Below are positions 28,036-36,036 of a stretch of 64,000 bases of DNA, piece by piece. The notes beneath the pieces were generated by a model. The model did not search any database, was not told the DNA's origin, and was given only the letters and a program-made list of their open reading frames with translations. This DNA is from Planococcus wigleyi. Lineage in GTDB: Bacteria; Bacillota; Bacilli; Bacillales_A; Planococcaceae. The stretch is from NCBI RefSeq assembly GCF_014836985.1, contig NZ_JACSPU010000004.1, positions 248,001 through 312,000 on the forward strand, read 5' to 3'. Both the position numbers and the translations under genes were made by a program. Position 1 is the stretch's first letter, and each line of letters begins with the position of its first letter.

Positions 28036-28343
28036 AGCCGCTCCTGCTGACCTCTAAAATCCGCGTAATCGACACACAGGCTGTCTGCCATCTCCCAGCT
28101 GTAGACGATGCCGTTTACGCTGCGGCGGCCACGCAATGCCCCAGTCGAATGTATTTCCCTCGCTGCTTCATGGAGGGTTTCAAAAGCACTGACGCGTTCT
28201 TTTTTCACCTGCAGGCTTTGTTGGACACTGAGCATGGCCGGCAGCAGGCTGCCAAAAATGATAAACACCATGAACAGGCTTACCATGGTTTCAGCCCAGG
28301 ACATTCCTCGTTCATTCAGAAAACACCACTCTCCCTCCTCCAA
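28023..28343 (-). CDS. comGE: Minor pseudopilin ComGE-like
   Basis: Up to 106 residues. A leader NERG precedes MSWAETMVSLFMVFIIFG, a class III prepilin pattern with Glu at +5, and a soluble part follows. The start is uncertain. TTG at 28343 gives a longer leader; CTG at 28319 would place the leader directly after the comGD end; the first in-frame ATG (28304) would cut off the processing site. A frame opening at 28421 lies deep inside comGD and is unlikely. Identity rests on position and pilin signature. Confidence 0.7.
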   Translation of the reverse strand: MEEGEWCFLNERGMSWAETMVSLFMVFIIFGSLLPAMLSVQQSLQVKKERVSAFETLHEAAREIHSTGALRGRRSVNGIVYSWEMADSLCVDYADFRGQQERLCSE

Positions 28344-28740
28344 GATGGACAACCATTGTCTTTTCTCCGCTGCTTGTGCCAAAACGGAACGTTCCCGACT
28401 GGACCACTGACCCACTGGCATTGAATTTGATTTCCGTGAGATTGCTGGTCTTTTTCAAAGTGACGGAATCCGGAAGTTTCCTGGTCTGGCCCGGTATGTG
28501 GGTGTCCATATAGATGTCATAAGATCTTTTGGTTTCCCGGAACGCGATTTTCACCACCTGCTTCAAGTCCAAACTCTGGCTTTGCGCATAATAAACATCC
28601 TGCTGCAGGATTTCAAAAAAACGCTGTTCTTCTTTCTTGACCGACATCGCCTGATAGCCAGGAATAGTTATGGCAATGATCGCCATCAACACCATCAAGA
28701 CAAGCAACATTTCCAACAAGGTAAAGCCCTTCTCCTTTAT
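28312..28740 (-). CDS. comGD: Minor pseudopilin ComGD with non-standard start
   Basis: About 142 residues from the position where the prepilin leader begins: KEKG/FTLLEMLLVLMVLM, cut before Phe by the prepilin peptidase ComC. No ATG, GTG or TTG lies upstream of this leader; the codon at 28740 is ATA, overlapping the comGC stop as ATAA, where related operons have ATGA. The first standard start, TTG at 28719, would delete the leader. An AAAGGAG sequence lies within the leader codons. It may be made through ATA initiation or coupling, or be expressed poorly. Confidence 0.78.
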   Translation of the reverse strand: MKEKGFTLLEMLLVLMVLMAIIAITIPGYQAMSVKKEEQRFFEILQQDVYYAQSQSLDLKQVVKIAFRETKRSYDIYMDTHIPGQTRKLPDSVTLKKTSNLTEIKFNASGSVVQSGTFRFGTSSGEKTMVVHLGGGRVVFSE

Positions 28741-29054
28741 GACGATTTAGTAGAGGTCACCACTCCGTCAACCGAAATATTCACGGCATCGCCATTCGGA
28801 CACTCCGTCTCCCCAGTTTTCAAATAACCTTCCGTTACAAGATTCGCCAGTGTCGGAACCGCCTTCATGTCCATACGATAGGATTCCACTTGCCCTTGGA
28901 CCATCTGGACATAAGCTTTACAGCCTTTTTCATCTACAGCAGAAGATTGTTTTGTGACATTTGGAATGGCTATAGCAATCAAGACTGTAATAATCAGCAT
29001 AACAATCAGCATTTCAATTAACGTAAACCCTCTTTGATTTTTCAATAAGCGCAT
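28737..29054 (-). CDS. comGC: Major competence pseudopilin ComGC
   Basis: A 105-residue type IV-like pilin with leader NQRG/FTLIEMLIVMLIITVL and Glu at +5. Two cysteines, in EKGCKAYV and ETECPNG, probably form the disulfide known in ComGC. It builds the transformation pseudopilus across the wall. ATG with a perfect AAGGAGG site. It lies 11 bases after comGB. Confidence 0.95.
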   Translation of the reverse strand: MRLLKNQRGFTLIEMLIVMLIITVLIAIAIPNVTKQSSAVDEKGCKAYVQMVQGQVESYRMDMKAVPTLANLVTEGYLKTGETECPNGDAVNISVDGVVTSTKSS

Positions 29055-29065
29055 ATTTTTCCTCC

Positions 29066-30109
29066 TTAAATGGTATGGACCACGTTATACATCGGCATTA
29101 GGATGGCCAAGTAAGCACCCACAATGCAGATGGCGATCATGATAAAAAAACTCGGTTGGATAATGCGCAATATTCGCTGCGTCTGCTGTTCGATCTGTTC
29201 CATCAGCACTTCGCTATAGAGAAGCAATTCTTTCCCCAAATAGCCGGTCAATTCACCATGCTGCACAAATGCCGGCATGTCTTTGGAAACAAATGAAAAA
29301 TGTTCCAGCGATGTTGAAAACGTCTGCCCCAGCATCAGCTCTTCATGGGACAGCCGTGTCATGAACTGGATGATTTTATGGTAATTCTGGCGTTGCAGAA
29401 GTTCGAGTGATTCCTGCATGGAGATTCCGCTATGCAACAATGTACCAAGTTCACGAGCCAAAAGATGCGACCAATACAGTTTCATGAAGCTGCCAATCAC
29501 GGGCACCGCCAGCAACCATTCGATTTGCCGCTCAATGGGTTGTCTTTTCAGCAATTGCCTGAAAATATAAACCGACAGAGCCGCCAACGCAAAGATGGCA
29601 ATAAAAAAATCTGGGAGGCTAAGCAAATAGGCCGGTACTCCGGATCCTTCTTCTCCTGATTGAAGCGAATCCATCATTTCTGTCAGATTCGGCACATAAC
29701 TGGTGCGGAAAAACAAAAACAATACTGAAGTGAAAATCAGCAGGGATACCGGGTAAATCAAAATATTCTTCAGCTTTTTCTGCACTTGTTCCGTCCTTGC
29801 AAAACTTTTGGCGATGCTGTCGATCGACTCAGCCAAGCGGCCATGATATTCTGCGATTTCCACAGGAAACAACACATGGTCTTTAAAGCCAAGAAACTTT
29901 AAAATTTCAGCAGCATTGCCGCCTCCTTTTAAAATATCGGTTATGCCATTCAGTGTTTCCTCCAGCTTCGGCGTATGCATCGGAAGCAATAAGCTCAAAG
30001 CTGTCGGCAGCAGGTATCCTTCTTTAATGAGAACAGCCAAACGCGTCAAAAACTGTTCCCGATCACGTAGGCGGATTTTATCTGAGCGCAAAGGAAGCTT
30101 GAATTGCAC
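29066..30109 (-). CDS. comGB: Competence pilus assembly membrane protein ComGB
   Basis: A 347-residue GspF/PilC-family inner membrane protein. Two GspF domains (about 15-135 and 215-335) are separated and followed by membrane segments (LIYPVSLLIFTSVLFLFF, broken as LIYPVSLLIF and TSVLFLFF; FFIMIAICIVGAYLAILM). GTG start inside the 3' end of comGA with an AAGGGG site 9 bases upstream; the 32-base overlap implies coupled translation. Confidence 0.94.
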   Translation of the reverse strand: MQFKLPLRSDKIRLRDREQFLTRLAVLIKEGYLLPTALSLLLPMHTPKLEETLNGITDILKGGGNAAEILKFLGFKDHVLFPVEIAEYHGRLAESIDSIAKSFARTEQVQKKLKNILIYPVSLLIFTSVLFLFFRTSYVPNLTEMMDSLQSGEEGSGVPAYLLSLPDFFIAIFALAALSVYIFRQLLKRQPIERQIEWLLAVPVIGSFMKLYWSHLLARELGTLLHSGISMQESLELLQRQNYHKIIQFMTRLSHEELMLGQTFSTSLEHFSFVSKDMPAFVQHGELTGYLGKELLLYSEVLMEQIEQQTQRILRIIQPSFFIMIAICIVGAYLAILMPMYNVVHTI

Positions 30110-31106
30110 CGATTTTCACCCCTTCCCTGATCTGGCCGTCAAATGTCAGTGAGTCTGGCAACGTGTAGTGTTTTTTCTGGCCGGCTGATGCTAATGCCTC
30201 TTCCAGCCTGCCGCCTTCTAAAATCTCATAGAGAGCACGATGGCAAGATTCCGATTGGCCGGTATCCGAATACACCGGAATGATTTTTTGTGCCGAAACG
30301 GCGATCAGAGTTTGTGACATGTCTTCGAATGACACGCCTAAATCATGCAAACGGTGCAGGCAGCCGACCGAATGCCTGGCATGAATGGTCGAAAAGACCA
30401 GATGGCCCGTCAAAGCAGCGCGCACGGCTATCTGCGCTGTCTCTGCATCACGTATCTCTCCGATCATGATGATGTCAGGATCGTGCCGCAAAATGGCCTT
30501 CAGCCCTGCAGCGTAGCTTAGGCCGGCTTTTTCATTGACTTGGATCTGCAGAATTGCCTGGTTTTTCCGTTCGACGGGATCTTCGAGCGTGATGATGTTG
30601 CGGTTCAATTTATCGGCGCAATGTTTCAGCAACGAATAAAGTGTCGTCGATTTGCCGCAGCCCGTTGGCCCGGTCAGTAAAATAAGTCCTTGTGAAGCTT
30701 CGGACAATTTTTCGAGTATGCGGGCAGAGTCACGGAAAGCCGCCAATTTTTCGAGGGATTGAGCAGCATCGTCCGGCATGATCCGAATGACAATGCTCTC
30801 TTTCGTCAAAACGGAAGGCAAAGTTGAAATGCGAAAGTAATAGGAAAGTTCGTCAATGGGAAGTTGGAATGAACCGGTTTGGGGTTTTCTTCTTTCACTC
30901 ATATCTAAAAGGGATAGGTATTTGAAATAAGCGATCATGCGATCATCCAGATCAAAGGGGAGTTGTGTCACTTGCCGCAGGCTTTGGAACGAACGGTAAG
31001 TGACGGAATAGCAGGTTGGTTCGGGTTTGATGTGGATGTCCGTGGTCTTGTTTTTTGCCGCATCGTGCAGAAGATCAACGCAGCGGCGTTCAATAATCGA
31101 TTGCAT
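30078..31106 (-). CDS. comGA: Competence pilus ATPase ComGA
   Basis: A 342-residue PilB/GspE-type secretion ATPase that powers pseudopilus assembly. Walker A GPTGCGKST, Asp-box and Walker B (ILRHDPDIIMIGEIRD) and His box (TGHLVFSTIHARHS) are intact. ATG at 31106 follows AGGAGGTGGAT; the in-frame start at 31154 overlaps the promoter. First gene of comGABCDEFG-aroK. Competence regulator control is suggested by the box at 31197-31209. Confidence 0.95.
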   Translation of the reverse strand: MQSIIERRCVDLLHDAAKNKTTDIHIKPEPTCYSVTYRSFQSLRQVTQLPFDLDDRMIAYFKYLSLLDMSERRKPQTGSFQLPIDELSYYFRISTLPSVLTKESIVIRIMPDDAAQSLEKLAAFRDSARILEKLSEASQGLILLTGPTGCGKSTTLYSLLKHCADKLNRNIITLEDPVERKNQAILQIQVNEKAGLSYAAGLKAILRHDPDIIMIGEIRDAETAQIAVRAALTGHLVFSTIHARHSVGCLHRLHDLGVSFEDMSQTLIAVSAQKIIPVYSDTGQSESCHRALYEILEGGRLEEALASAGQKKHYTLPDSLTFDGQIREGVKIGAIQASFALR

Positions 31107-31156
31107 ATCCACCTCCTGTTTCGGTTTAAACAAAGGCTGCCTCTCTGTTCCCACAT

Positions 31157-31209
31157 AGTATAACCAGCTGGTTTTCAGAAAGGAATAGTTTTGGCCAAAA
31201 TAAAATTTT
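31157..31209 (-). promoter_or_regulatory. ComK-box-like site and -10 of the comG operon
   Basis: On the minus strand AAAA-TTTTA-TTTT (31209-31197) fits the ComK half-box AAAA-N5-TTTT exactly. A degenerate second AAAA-N5 half follows after 4 bases, and TATACT (31162-31157) is a good -10 without a clear -35, as expected for an activated promoter. Confidence 0.5.
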
Positions 31210-31351
31210 GCCCCCCGGATTCACGCCAAATCCGAGATTTGAAGCAGTCAGCCACGGCTTCTGAAATCGGATCCACAAATTTTTGTGAGAATCCTGACAA
31301 TGATGAAAACAGCCGTACACGTGTTTGTCACAAAGAAAGACCAACTCGCTG

Positions 31352-31381
31352 TTTACACATTCACTGCCTATCCTATATAAT
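31352..31381 (+). promoter_or_regulatory. Promoter of the DUF2626 gene
   Basis: TTTACA (31352-31357), 18 bases, TATAAT (31376-31381). The gene starts 42 bases later. Confidence 0.7.
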
Positions 31382-31422
31382 GAATGAGAGATTATTGTGT
31401 TGTGGCAAAGGAGGGATTACCC

Positions 31423-31665
31423 ATGAATAATATGTTCAAGTTAATGGGATGGTGGACTGGTATATTTGCAGTTCTCTTTTATGTAGGCGATATGGTTGAA
31501 GTATCTTTATTAATGGTCGCTAACACCGGATTTTTTGTTCTTCTTGGATTCTTAAATATTTCTGAACGCATGTATTTGTATATTTTTGGCGCCTATTTGA
31601 CAGTATTTTTCGTAGGCTTCACTTATTACTCTACGTTCATCCACGTTCCTGGTGCTGGGCACTAA
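31423..31665 (+). CDS. yqgY: DUF2626 family small membrane protein (YqgY)
   Basis: 80 residues with three hydrophobic stretches covering most of the chain (FKLMGWWTGIFAVLFYVGD begins the first), conserved FLNISERMYLYIFGAYL and a histidine/glycine end. Family and locus match B. subtilis YqgY; function unknown. ATG with AAAGGAGGG. Divergent from the comG operon and convergent with yqgX. Confidence 0.85.
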   Translation: MNNMFKLMGWWTGIFAVLFYVGDMVEVSLLMVANTGFFVLLGFLNISERMYLYIFGAYLTVFFVGFTYYSTFIHVPGAGH

Positions 31666-31684
31666 TCAATACGAATTCAATGAT

Positions 31685-31728
31685 AAAAGGTGCATCGGAG
31701 AAATCCGATGCACCTTTTATTTTTTAGT
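31685..31728. terminator. Bidirectional terminator between yqgY and yqgX
   Basis: Perfect 15-bp stem aaaaggtgcatcgga/tccgatgcacctttt with GAAA-type loop and T-rich flanks on both strands. Confidence 0.9.
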
Positions 31729-31736
31729 TACATGCC

Positions 31737-32375
31737 TTACAATCCACGAAGAAACGGATTGCTCTTCATTTCCTGTTCGGGCGTCGTTTCCGGGCCGTGA
31801 CCTGGATATAGAATCATATGCTCGGGAAGTGTCAGCAACGAGTCCTGGATGGACTGCAGCAGTTTTTTCTCAGAGCCGTCGATAAGATCTGTCCGTCCGA
31901 TGCTTCCGCGGAAAAGTGTATCTCCAACTATGGCAAAGCCTTCTTTTCCAAAAGAGAAACTGACGCTTCCCGGGGAATGTCCAGGCGTATGGAAGATGTC
32001 CATATGGAATGAGCCGATTTGCAGGTGTTTTTCATCAGTCAATAATACATCCGCGTCTTTGATACGGTAATCCGGCAACGCTCCGTATTTTCCAGATCCG
32101 TTCAAATTCGGCCGGCTTAGCCATTCCTTTTCCAGATGGTGGAGGTAGACCGGAATCGAATAATGTTCCCGTATATCATCCACTGCCCCGATATGGTCAA
32201 AATGGGCATGCGTAAGCAAAATGGCGATCGGTTTTAAGTTTTTCTTTTTAACCAGCGCCTGAATCTTTGCGCTTTCTTCTCCCGGATCGAAAATCAGGCA
32301 TTCTTTCTGATCATCCGAGATGATGTAACAGTTGGTCTGGACAGGTCCCAGCTCCATTTGGTCGATTTTCAGCAT
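31737..32375 (-). CDS. yqgX: Metallo-beta-lactamase fold hydrolase (YqgX)
   Basis: A 212-residue glyoxalase II-like protein with dinuclear metal motif THAHFDHIGA, HTPGHSPGSVSF, FAIVGDTLFRGSIGRTDL and a final YPGHGPET. The substrate is probably a thiol ester or a sulfur compound; B. subtilis YqgX has been linked to glyoxalase activity. ATG without a strong ribosome site (GAAAGAAA). Single gene between two terminators or promoters. Confidence 0.88.
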   Translation of the reverse strand: MLKIDQMELGPVQTNCYIISDDQKECLIFDPGEESAKIQALVKKKNLKPIAILLTHAHFDHIGAVDDIREHYSIPVYLHHLEKEWLSRPNLNGSGKYGALPDYRIKDADVLLTDEKHLQIGSFHMDIFHTPGHSPGSVSFSFGKEGFAIVGDTLFRGSIGRTDLIDGSEKKLLQSIQDSLLTLPEHMILYPGHGPETTPEQEMKSNPFLRGL

Positions 32376-32446
32376 TTTCTTTCACCTCTGCCCAATTATA
32401 CCATGATGCACCGGAAGGACTGTCAACATACTGACACTTTTTGTCC

Positions 32447-32475
32447 TCGACAAAACAGCGGAATATCTTTACAAT
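32447..32475 (+). promoter_or_regulatory. Promoter of the DUF2759 gene
   Basis: TCGACA (32447-32452), 17 bases, TACAAT (32470-32475), each matching five of six consensus bases. Confidence 0.6.
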
Positions 32476-32526
32476 ATAAAGAGAACAAAGCGGCACTGGC
32501 TGTTTAAGTTGAAGGGAGTGTCATCG

Positions 32527-32709
32527 ATGAGTTGGATGTTACTAGTTATTTTTGGCCTTATTGCAATTCTTGCAGCTGTCGGCACATTACAAACGCTTAA
32601 AAACAAAGAAATCCTCGGTTTTCTTTTTAACTTTGGGACGTTAGTAATTTTTGGCGGCTTCACTATTGCAACACTTATCACGCAAGGTTATCCACCAGCA
32701 CTTCATTAA
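32527..32709 (+). CDS. yqgW: DUF2759 family small membrane protein (YqgW)
   Basis: 60 residues, almost entirely two membrane helices (MSWMLLVIFGLIAILAAV, then FNFGTLVIFGGFTIATLI) joined by a short basic loop (LKNKE). It matches the DUF2759 family in sequence and locus. Function unknown. ATG at 32527 has GAAGGGAG 8 bases upstream; an in-frame TTG at 32509 coincides with that ribosome site. Confidence 0.82.
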   Translation: MSWMLLVIFGLIAILAAVGTLQTLKNKEILGFLFNFGTLVIFGGFTIATLITQGYPPALH

Positions 32710-32713
32710 TCAA

Positions 32714-32750
32714 GAAAAAGCCGATGCCGTCAAACGCTCGGCTTTTTTCA
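32714..32750 (+). terminator. Terminator of yqgW
   Basis: Stem aaaaagccga/tcggctttttt with a 13-base loop and T-run. Confidence 0.75.
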
Positions 32751-32751
32751 T

Positions 32752-32784
32752 TCAAAAAAAAAAGAGGGCGCAAAGCGCTCTCTC
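32752..32784 (-). terminator. Terminator of ltaS
   Basis: Stem agagggcgc/gcgctctct around AAA, followed on the minus strand by a run of more than ten T residues. Confidence 0.85.
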
Positions 32785-32787
32785 TTT

Positions 32788-34692
32788 TTATTGTTCCAGT
32801 TCGACGTCTGGAATCGTGGTCAACTGCCCGTCTTCTTCATCGTAGAAACGCAGCAAGTCGCCATTGATGATCGACTCGGAATACTCGAGTTCGGTAAACG
32901 CCCGCTCAATATACGGTGCACACAGTTCCTGTTCAGCCGGTTCACCGGTTTCTTTGTCATAGCAGACATTTCCTGCGTAAACGACTTCATCTGTCACAAA
33001 GCGTCCATCGCGGAAGATGACAAATTCTTCATGCTCCTCAGAGAACAAGTCGCCGCCAAACTGAATATCTTTCGACGTGTCCATGCCCATCAAATTCATG
33101 ATTGTCGGCCGCATGTCGATCTGGCCGCCGACTTCATCGTCAACATAGCCTTCCCCATATCCGGGAATGTGGACAAAGAAAGGTACTTTCTGCAATTCAG
33201 CAGATGTGAAATCCGTCACTTCTTCTCCCAAGTATTGGGTCATGGCTTCGTTATGGTTCTCGGAAATTCCGTAATGATCCCCATACATGACGATAATCGA
33301 ATTTTCGTATAGGCCTTTTTCCTTCAACTCTTCAAACAGGACTTTGATTGACTCATCCAAATAACGCGATGTTTGGAAATAACGGTTCAAGGTTCCTGAA
33401 TTGGAATCGTATTCATCGATCAATTTATCTTCTTCATCCAATGTAAACGGATGGTGGTTCGTCAATGTCAGCAAACGGCTGTAGAAAGGCTGTTGCATTT
33501 CAGTCATGTGTTCGACCGATTGCTCATGGAACGGAATATCTTTCATTCCCCAGTTGACCGCTTCGCCTTCGCCAATTTCAAAGCTTTCGATATCATAAAA
33601 TTTATCGATATTCATCGATTCGTACATAATATCACGATTCCAGAAGCTCTTCGTATTGGCATGCTGTACATTTGTTGAATAACCATTTTCACCGAGGCTT
33701 TCAGCCATGGAATTGAAGGTATTCCCGCTGTGCGTAAAGAAAACCGCACCACCACTCAATGGATAAAGGGAGTTTTCAAGCAAGAACTCCGAATCCGAAG
33801 TTTTCCCCAATCCCGTCTGGTGGTAGAAATTCTCGAAATAAATCGTATCTTCATCTTCTGTCAGCGAATTCAAAAATGGCGTGATGGTCTGTCCATTCAT
33901 TTCACTGTTGATGGTGAAGCTCTGCAGTGATTCCAATGTCACAACAATCAAGTTGCGCCCTTCGGCAATGCCTTTCATATCTTCTGAAGGGTCGATTTGG
34001 TTGGCGCGCACATAGTTATTGGCTTCGACCAATTCAGAGCCGTCCGCTAAAGCACGTTGGGCCTGAGATTTGGATTGGATGTAAATATCGTATAGATGAT
34101 AATTGTACATCCCCAGGTTTTTCACCAGCATCTCCCGGTCGAAGCTGCGCGTCAGCAATTGAGGACGTTCCGCTTCAGCCAGCCCCAAGTTAAAGAACAG
34201 GACCGCTAGCGCCAAGACATAATAGGCTTTGCGCTGGACCGATGTAGAAGCAGCTATACCCGCTTTGGTTGAAATGAATTTGATCGCAAGCAAAATGATG
34301 GCCAAGTCTGCAAAATACAAGAGGTCCGTCCAAAAAATGCTGGCAGCCGCACTTGATCCCAAATCGCCGAAGTTTTCAGTCTGAAACAATACCGGCAAGG
34401 TGATGAAATCATTGAAAAACCGGTAAAAGGCGACATTTCCATAAAGGACGATCGATGTAATAGCTGCTACAGCAATCAAATAACGATTTTTGGCTTTTTC
34501 ACTTTTAAAGAACAGTGATATCCCATAGATGAACAACAGCATGCTCAAAGGATTGATAAACAAGATGAATTCCTGCAAAACATTGTCAATGGTGATCGAA
34601 AAACTGGTCTTATAAACAATGTATGTTTTTAGCCATGTTGCGACAATGGCTATTGCCAGTACTGAATGCTTAGGCCATTCTTTTTTCAACAT
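32788..34692 (-). CDS. ltaS: Lipoteichoic acid synthase LtaS
   Basis: 634 residues. Five N-terminal membrane helices (within about 1-190) are followed by an extracellular sulfatase-fold domain. The nucleophile threonine lies in GLGKTSDSEFLLENS, and metal-binding IIVMYGDHYGISENH is present. It polymerises glycerolphosphate from phosphatidylglycerol into type I lipoteichoic acid. ATG about 11 bases after an AAGGAGG site. Single-gene transcript. In B. subtilis the corresponding yqgS locus also holds glcK and a rhomboid gene, which are absent between ltaS and yqgQ here. Confidence 0.94.
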   Translation of the reverse strand: MLKKEWPKHSVLAIAIVATWLKTYIVYKTSFSITIDNVLQEFILFINPLSMLLFIYGISLFFKSEKAKNRYLIAVAAITSIVLYGNVAFYRFFNDFITLPVLFQTENFGDLGSSAAASIFWTDLLYFADLAIILLAIKFISTKAGIAASTSVQRKAYYVLALAVLFFNLGLAEAERPQLLTRSFDREMLVKNLGMYNYHLYDIYIQSKSQAQRALADGSELVEANNYVRANQIDPSEDMKGIAEGRNLIVVTLESLQSFTINSEMNGQTITPFLNSLTEDEDTIYFENFYHQTGLGKTSDSEFLLENSLYPLSGGAVFFTHSGNTFNSMAESLGENGYSTNVQHANTKSFWNRDIMYESMNIDKFYDIESFEIGEGEAVNWGMKDIPFHEQSVEHMTEMQQPFYSRLLTLTNHHPFTLDEEDKLIDEYDSNSGTLNRYFQTSRYLDESIKVLFEELKEKGLYENSIIVMYGDHYGISENHNEAMTQYLGEEVTDFTSAELQKVPFFVHIPGYGEGYVDDEVGGQIDMRPTIMNLMGMDTSKDIQFGGDLFSEEHEEFVIFRDGRFVTDEVVYAGNVCYDKETGEPAEQELCAPYIERAFTELEYSESIINGDLLRFYDEEDGQLTTIPDVELEQ

Positions 34693-34835
34693 TCCCGCAC
34701 AGCCTCCTTATTCGGTTGACTAAAAGTAGTTGAGATTGCATCATAATAATACAGTATAAGAGATTTTTAATAGCATATGAAGTAATCACCCTTATTCTAG
34801 ACGAATGAACTACGAATAAGTTTCGTTAACCGAAC

Positions 34836-35033
34836 TTATTTCTTATCATATTCTGATCTCTTCTGGCGAAGAATAAGCATGGCCGATGCGAATTCTTTAG
34901 CCGAAATAAACTGCATGCGATACAGTTCCTTGACTTCATCTTCCATCAGTTCAAGATCCGCTTTATAGTCAGCTGTATAGATGATCGTGCCGTAGCGCTT
35001 CAGTAACTGCATAACATCATATAAGTTTTTCAT
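34836..35033 (-). CDS. yqgQ: YqgQ family protein (DUF910)
   Basis: A 65-residue helical protein with the family pattern YDVMQLLKRYGTIIYTADYKAD. Small, charged, no membrane segment; function unknown. The ATG overlaps the stop of yqgN (ATGA). The pair is also neighbouring in B. subtilis. Confidence 0.85.
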   Translation of the reverse strand: MKNLYDVMQLLKRYGTIIYTADYKADLELMEDEVKELYRMQFISAKEFASAMLILRQKRSEYDKK

Positions 35034-35605
35034 TTGTCCACCGCCCCCGTATCAATCAAACCGCTTTCGGTGTATATTCCCTGTACAGGCATATCGTGAA
35101 CTTCCACTGGTATCGCATCCGCTATCTGGCAGTCGAAGGCTAAAGAGCGAGTCGCCCCTTTGTAAAAGGCCAAAAAACGGTCATAATAGCCTCCCCCAAA
35201 GCCAATTCGATAACCTTCCTTCGAAAAGACGACACCCGGTACGATCAACAGATCAATTTCTTCCGGTTTTATGTACACAGTTCCTGAAACAATCGGCTCC
35301 TGCAGCTTCATGTAAACAACTTCGAGCTGATCCAAACTGTCGATGATCCGGAAATCCATTCCCCTCGTAGCCGGATGGCATTTCGGGGCCGCCACTTTTT
35401 TGCCTGCTGCCCAGCATTTTTCCATTAAATCGAGTGTGTCAACTTCTGGATATGCAGAAATGGTCATGCCGATGGTTTCCGCTGCTAAAAATGCAGGATC
35501 CTCCAATAACCGGCTGATTATCGCCTCAGACTTTCTTCTATATTCTTTTTCTGTCATTTGATTGAGCAAAGCGAGTACTTTTTTTCGCTGTGAAATTTTT
35601 TCCAT
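35030..35605 (-). CDS. yqgN: 5-formyltetrahydrofolate cyclo-ligase
   Basis: 191 residues. It converts 5-formyl-THF to methenyl-THF using ATP. Basic substrate/ATP region SQRKKVLALLNQM, LIVPGVVFSKEGYRIGFGGGYYDRFLA (in two parts LIVPGVVFSKEG and YRIGFGGGYYDRFLA) is the family signature. ATG at 35605 (MEKISQRKK) follows GAGGAGATGG; a longer frame to 35665 runs through the rpmG terminator and is not credible. Joins folD and gcv in folate one-carbon metabolism. Confidence 0.93.
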   Translation of the reverse strand: MEKISQRKKVLALLNQMTEKEYRRKSEAIISRLLEDPAFLAAETIGMTISAYPEVDTLDLMEKCWAAGKKVAAPKCHPATRGMDFRIIDSLDQLEVVYMKLQEPIVSGTVYIKPEEIDLLIVPGVVFSKEGYRIGFGGGYYDRFLAFYKGATRSLAFDCQIADAIPVEVHDMPVQGIYTESGLIDTGAVDK

Positions 35606-35629
35606 ATCAGCACCATCTCCTCTACAAAG

Positions 35630-35661
35630 AAAAAAGCCAAAACCTCTGCAGGTTTTGGCAA
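35630..35661 (-). terminator. Terminator of rpmG
   Basis: Stem gccaaaacct (35637-35646) with aggttttggc (35650-35659) and a T6 run on the minus strand. Confidence 0.85.
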
Positions 35662-35670
35662 TCAATGTTA

Positions 35671-35820
35671 TTACTTTGTTTCACGGTGTACTGTCATTTT
35701 CTTTTCACGTGAGCAATATTTTTTCATTTCAAGACGCTCAGGGTTGTTGCGCTTATTTTTAACAGTGCTGTAGTTACGTTCGCTACATTCTGTACAAGCT
35801 AAAGTGATGTTAACACGCAT
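35671..35820 (-). CDS. rpmG: 50S ribosomal protein L33
   Basis: 49 residues beginning [17 protein letters not shown] and ending MTVHRETK, with [16 protein letters not shown] in the middle. It carries the first CxxC pair plus one further Cys, as in the rpmGA type of L33. ATG with an AGGAGGG site 6 bases upstream. Located as in B. subtilis, upstream of yqgN. Its short length made it easy to miss. Confidence 0.95.
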   Translation of the reverse strand: MRVNITLACTECSERNYSTVKNKRNNPERLEMKKYCSREKKMTVHRETK

Positions 35821-35943
35821 CGGTATCCCTCCTAATTCTTTCAAAGATCATTTATAAATAAGCGTGATCTATACGACTTAATTATTATAGCATATTTCAA
35901 AGCAAAGTCTACTGTAAAATCCCACTAAATTGAAGCTTTTAAA

Positions 35944-35983
35944 TAAAAAAACTGCCAGGAGCTTTTTACTCCCGGCAACTGTT
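35944..35983 (-). terminator. Terminator of the pst-phoU operon
   Basis: Stem aactgccaggag/ctcccggcaactgtt with a bulge and a long minus-strand T-run. Confidence 0.8.
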
Positions 35984-36036
35984 CTTACTGCAGAGGCCAT
36001 TTAAAAGAACGCTAAGCCTGCAGATAATGCTTTCTC

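Noticed and set aside
28304-28421. Extended N-terminus of comGE from 28421
   Set aside because: The added residues lie in the comGD coding region, are hydrophilic and would bury the prepilin processing site about 39 residues in.
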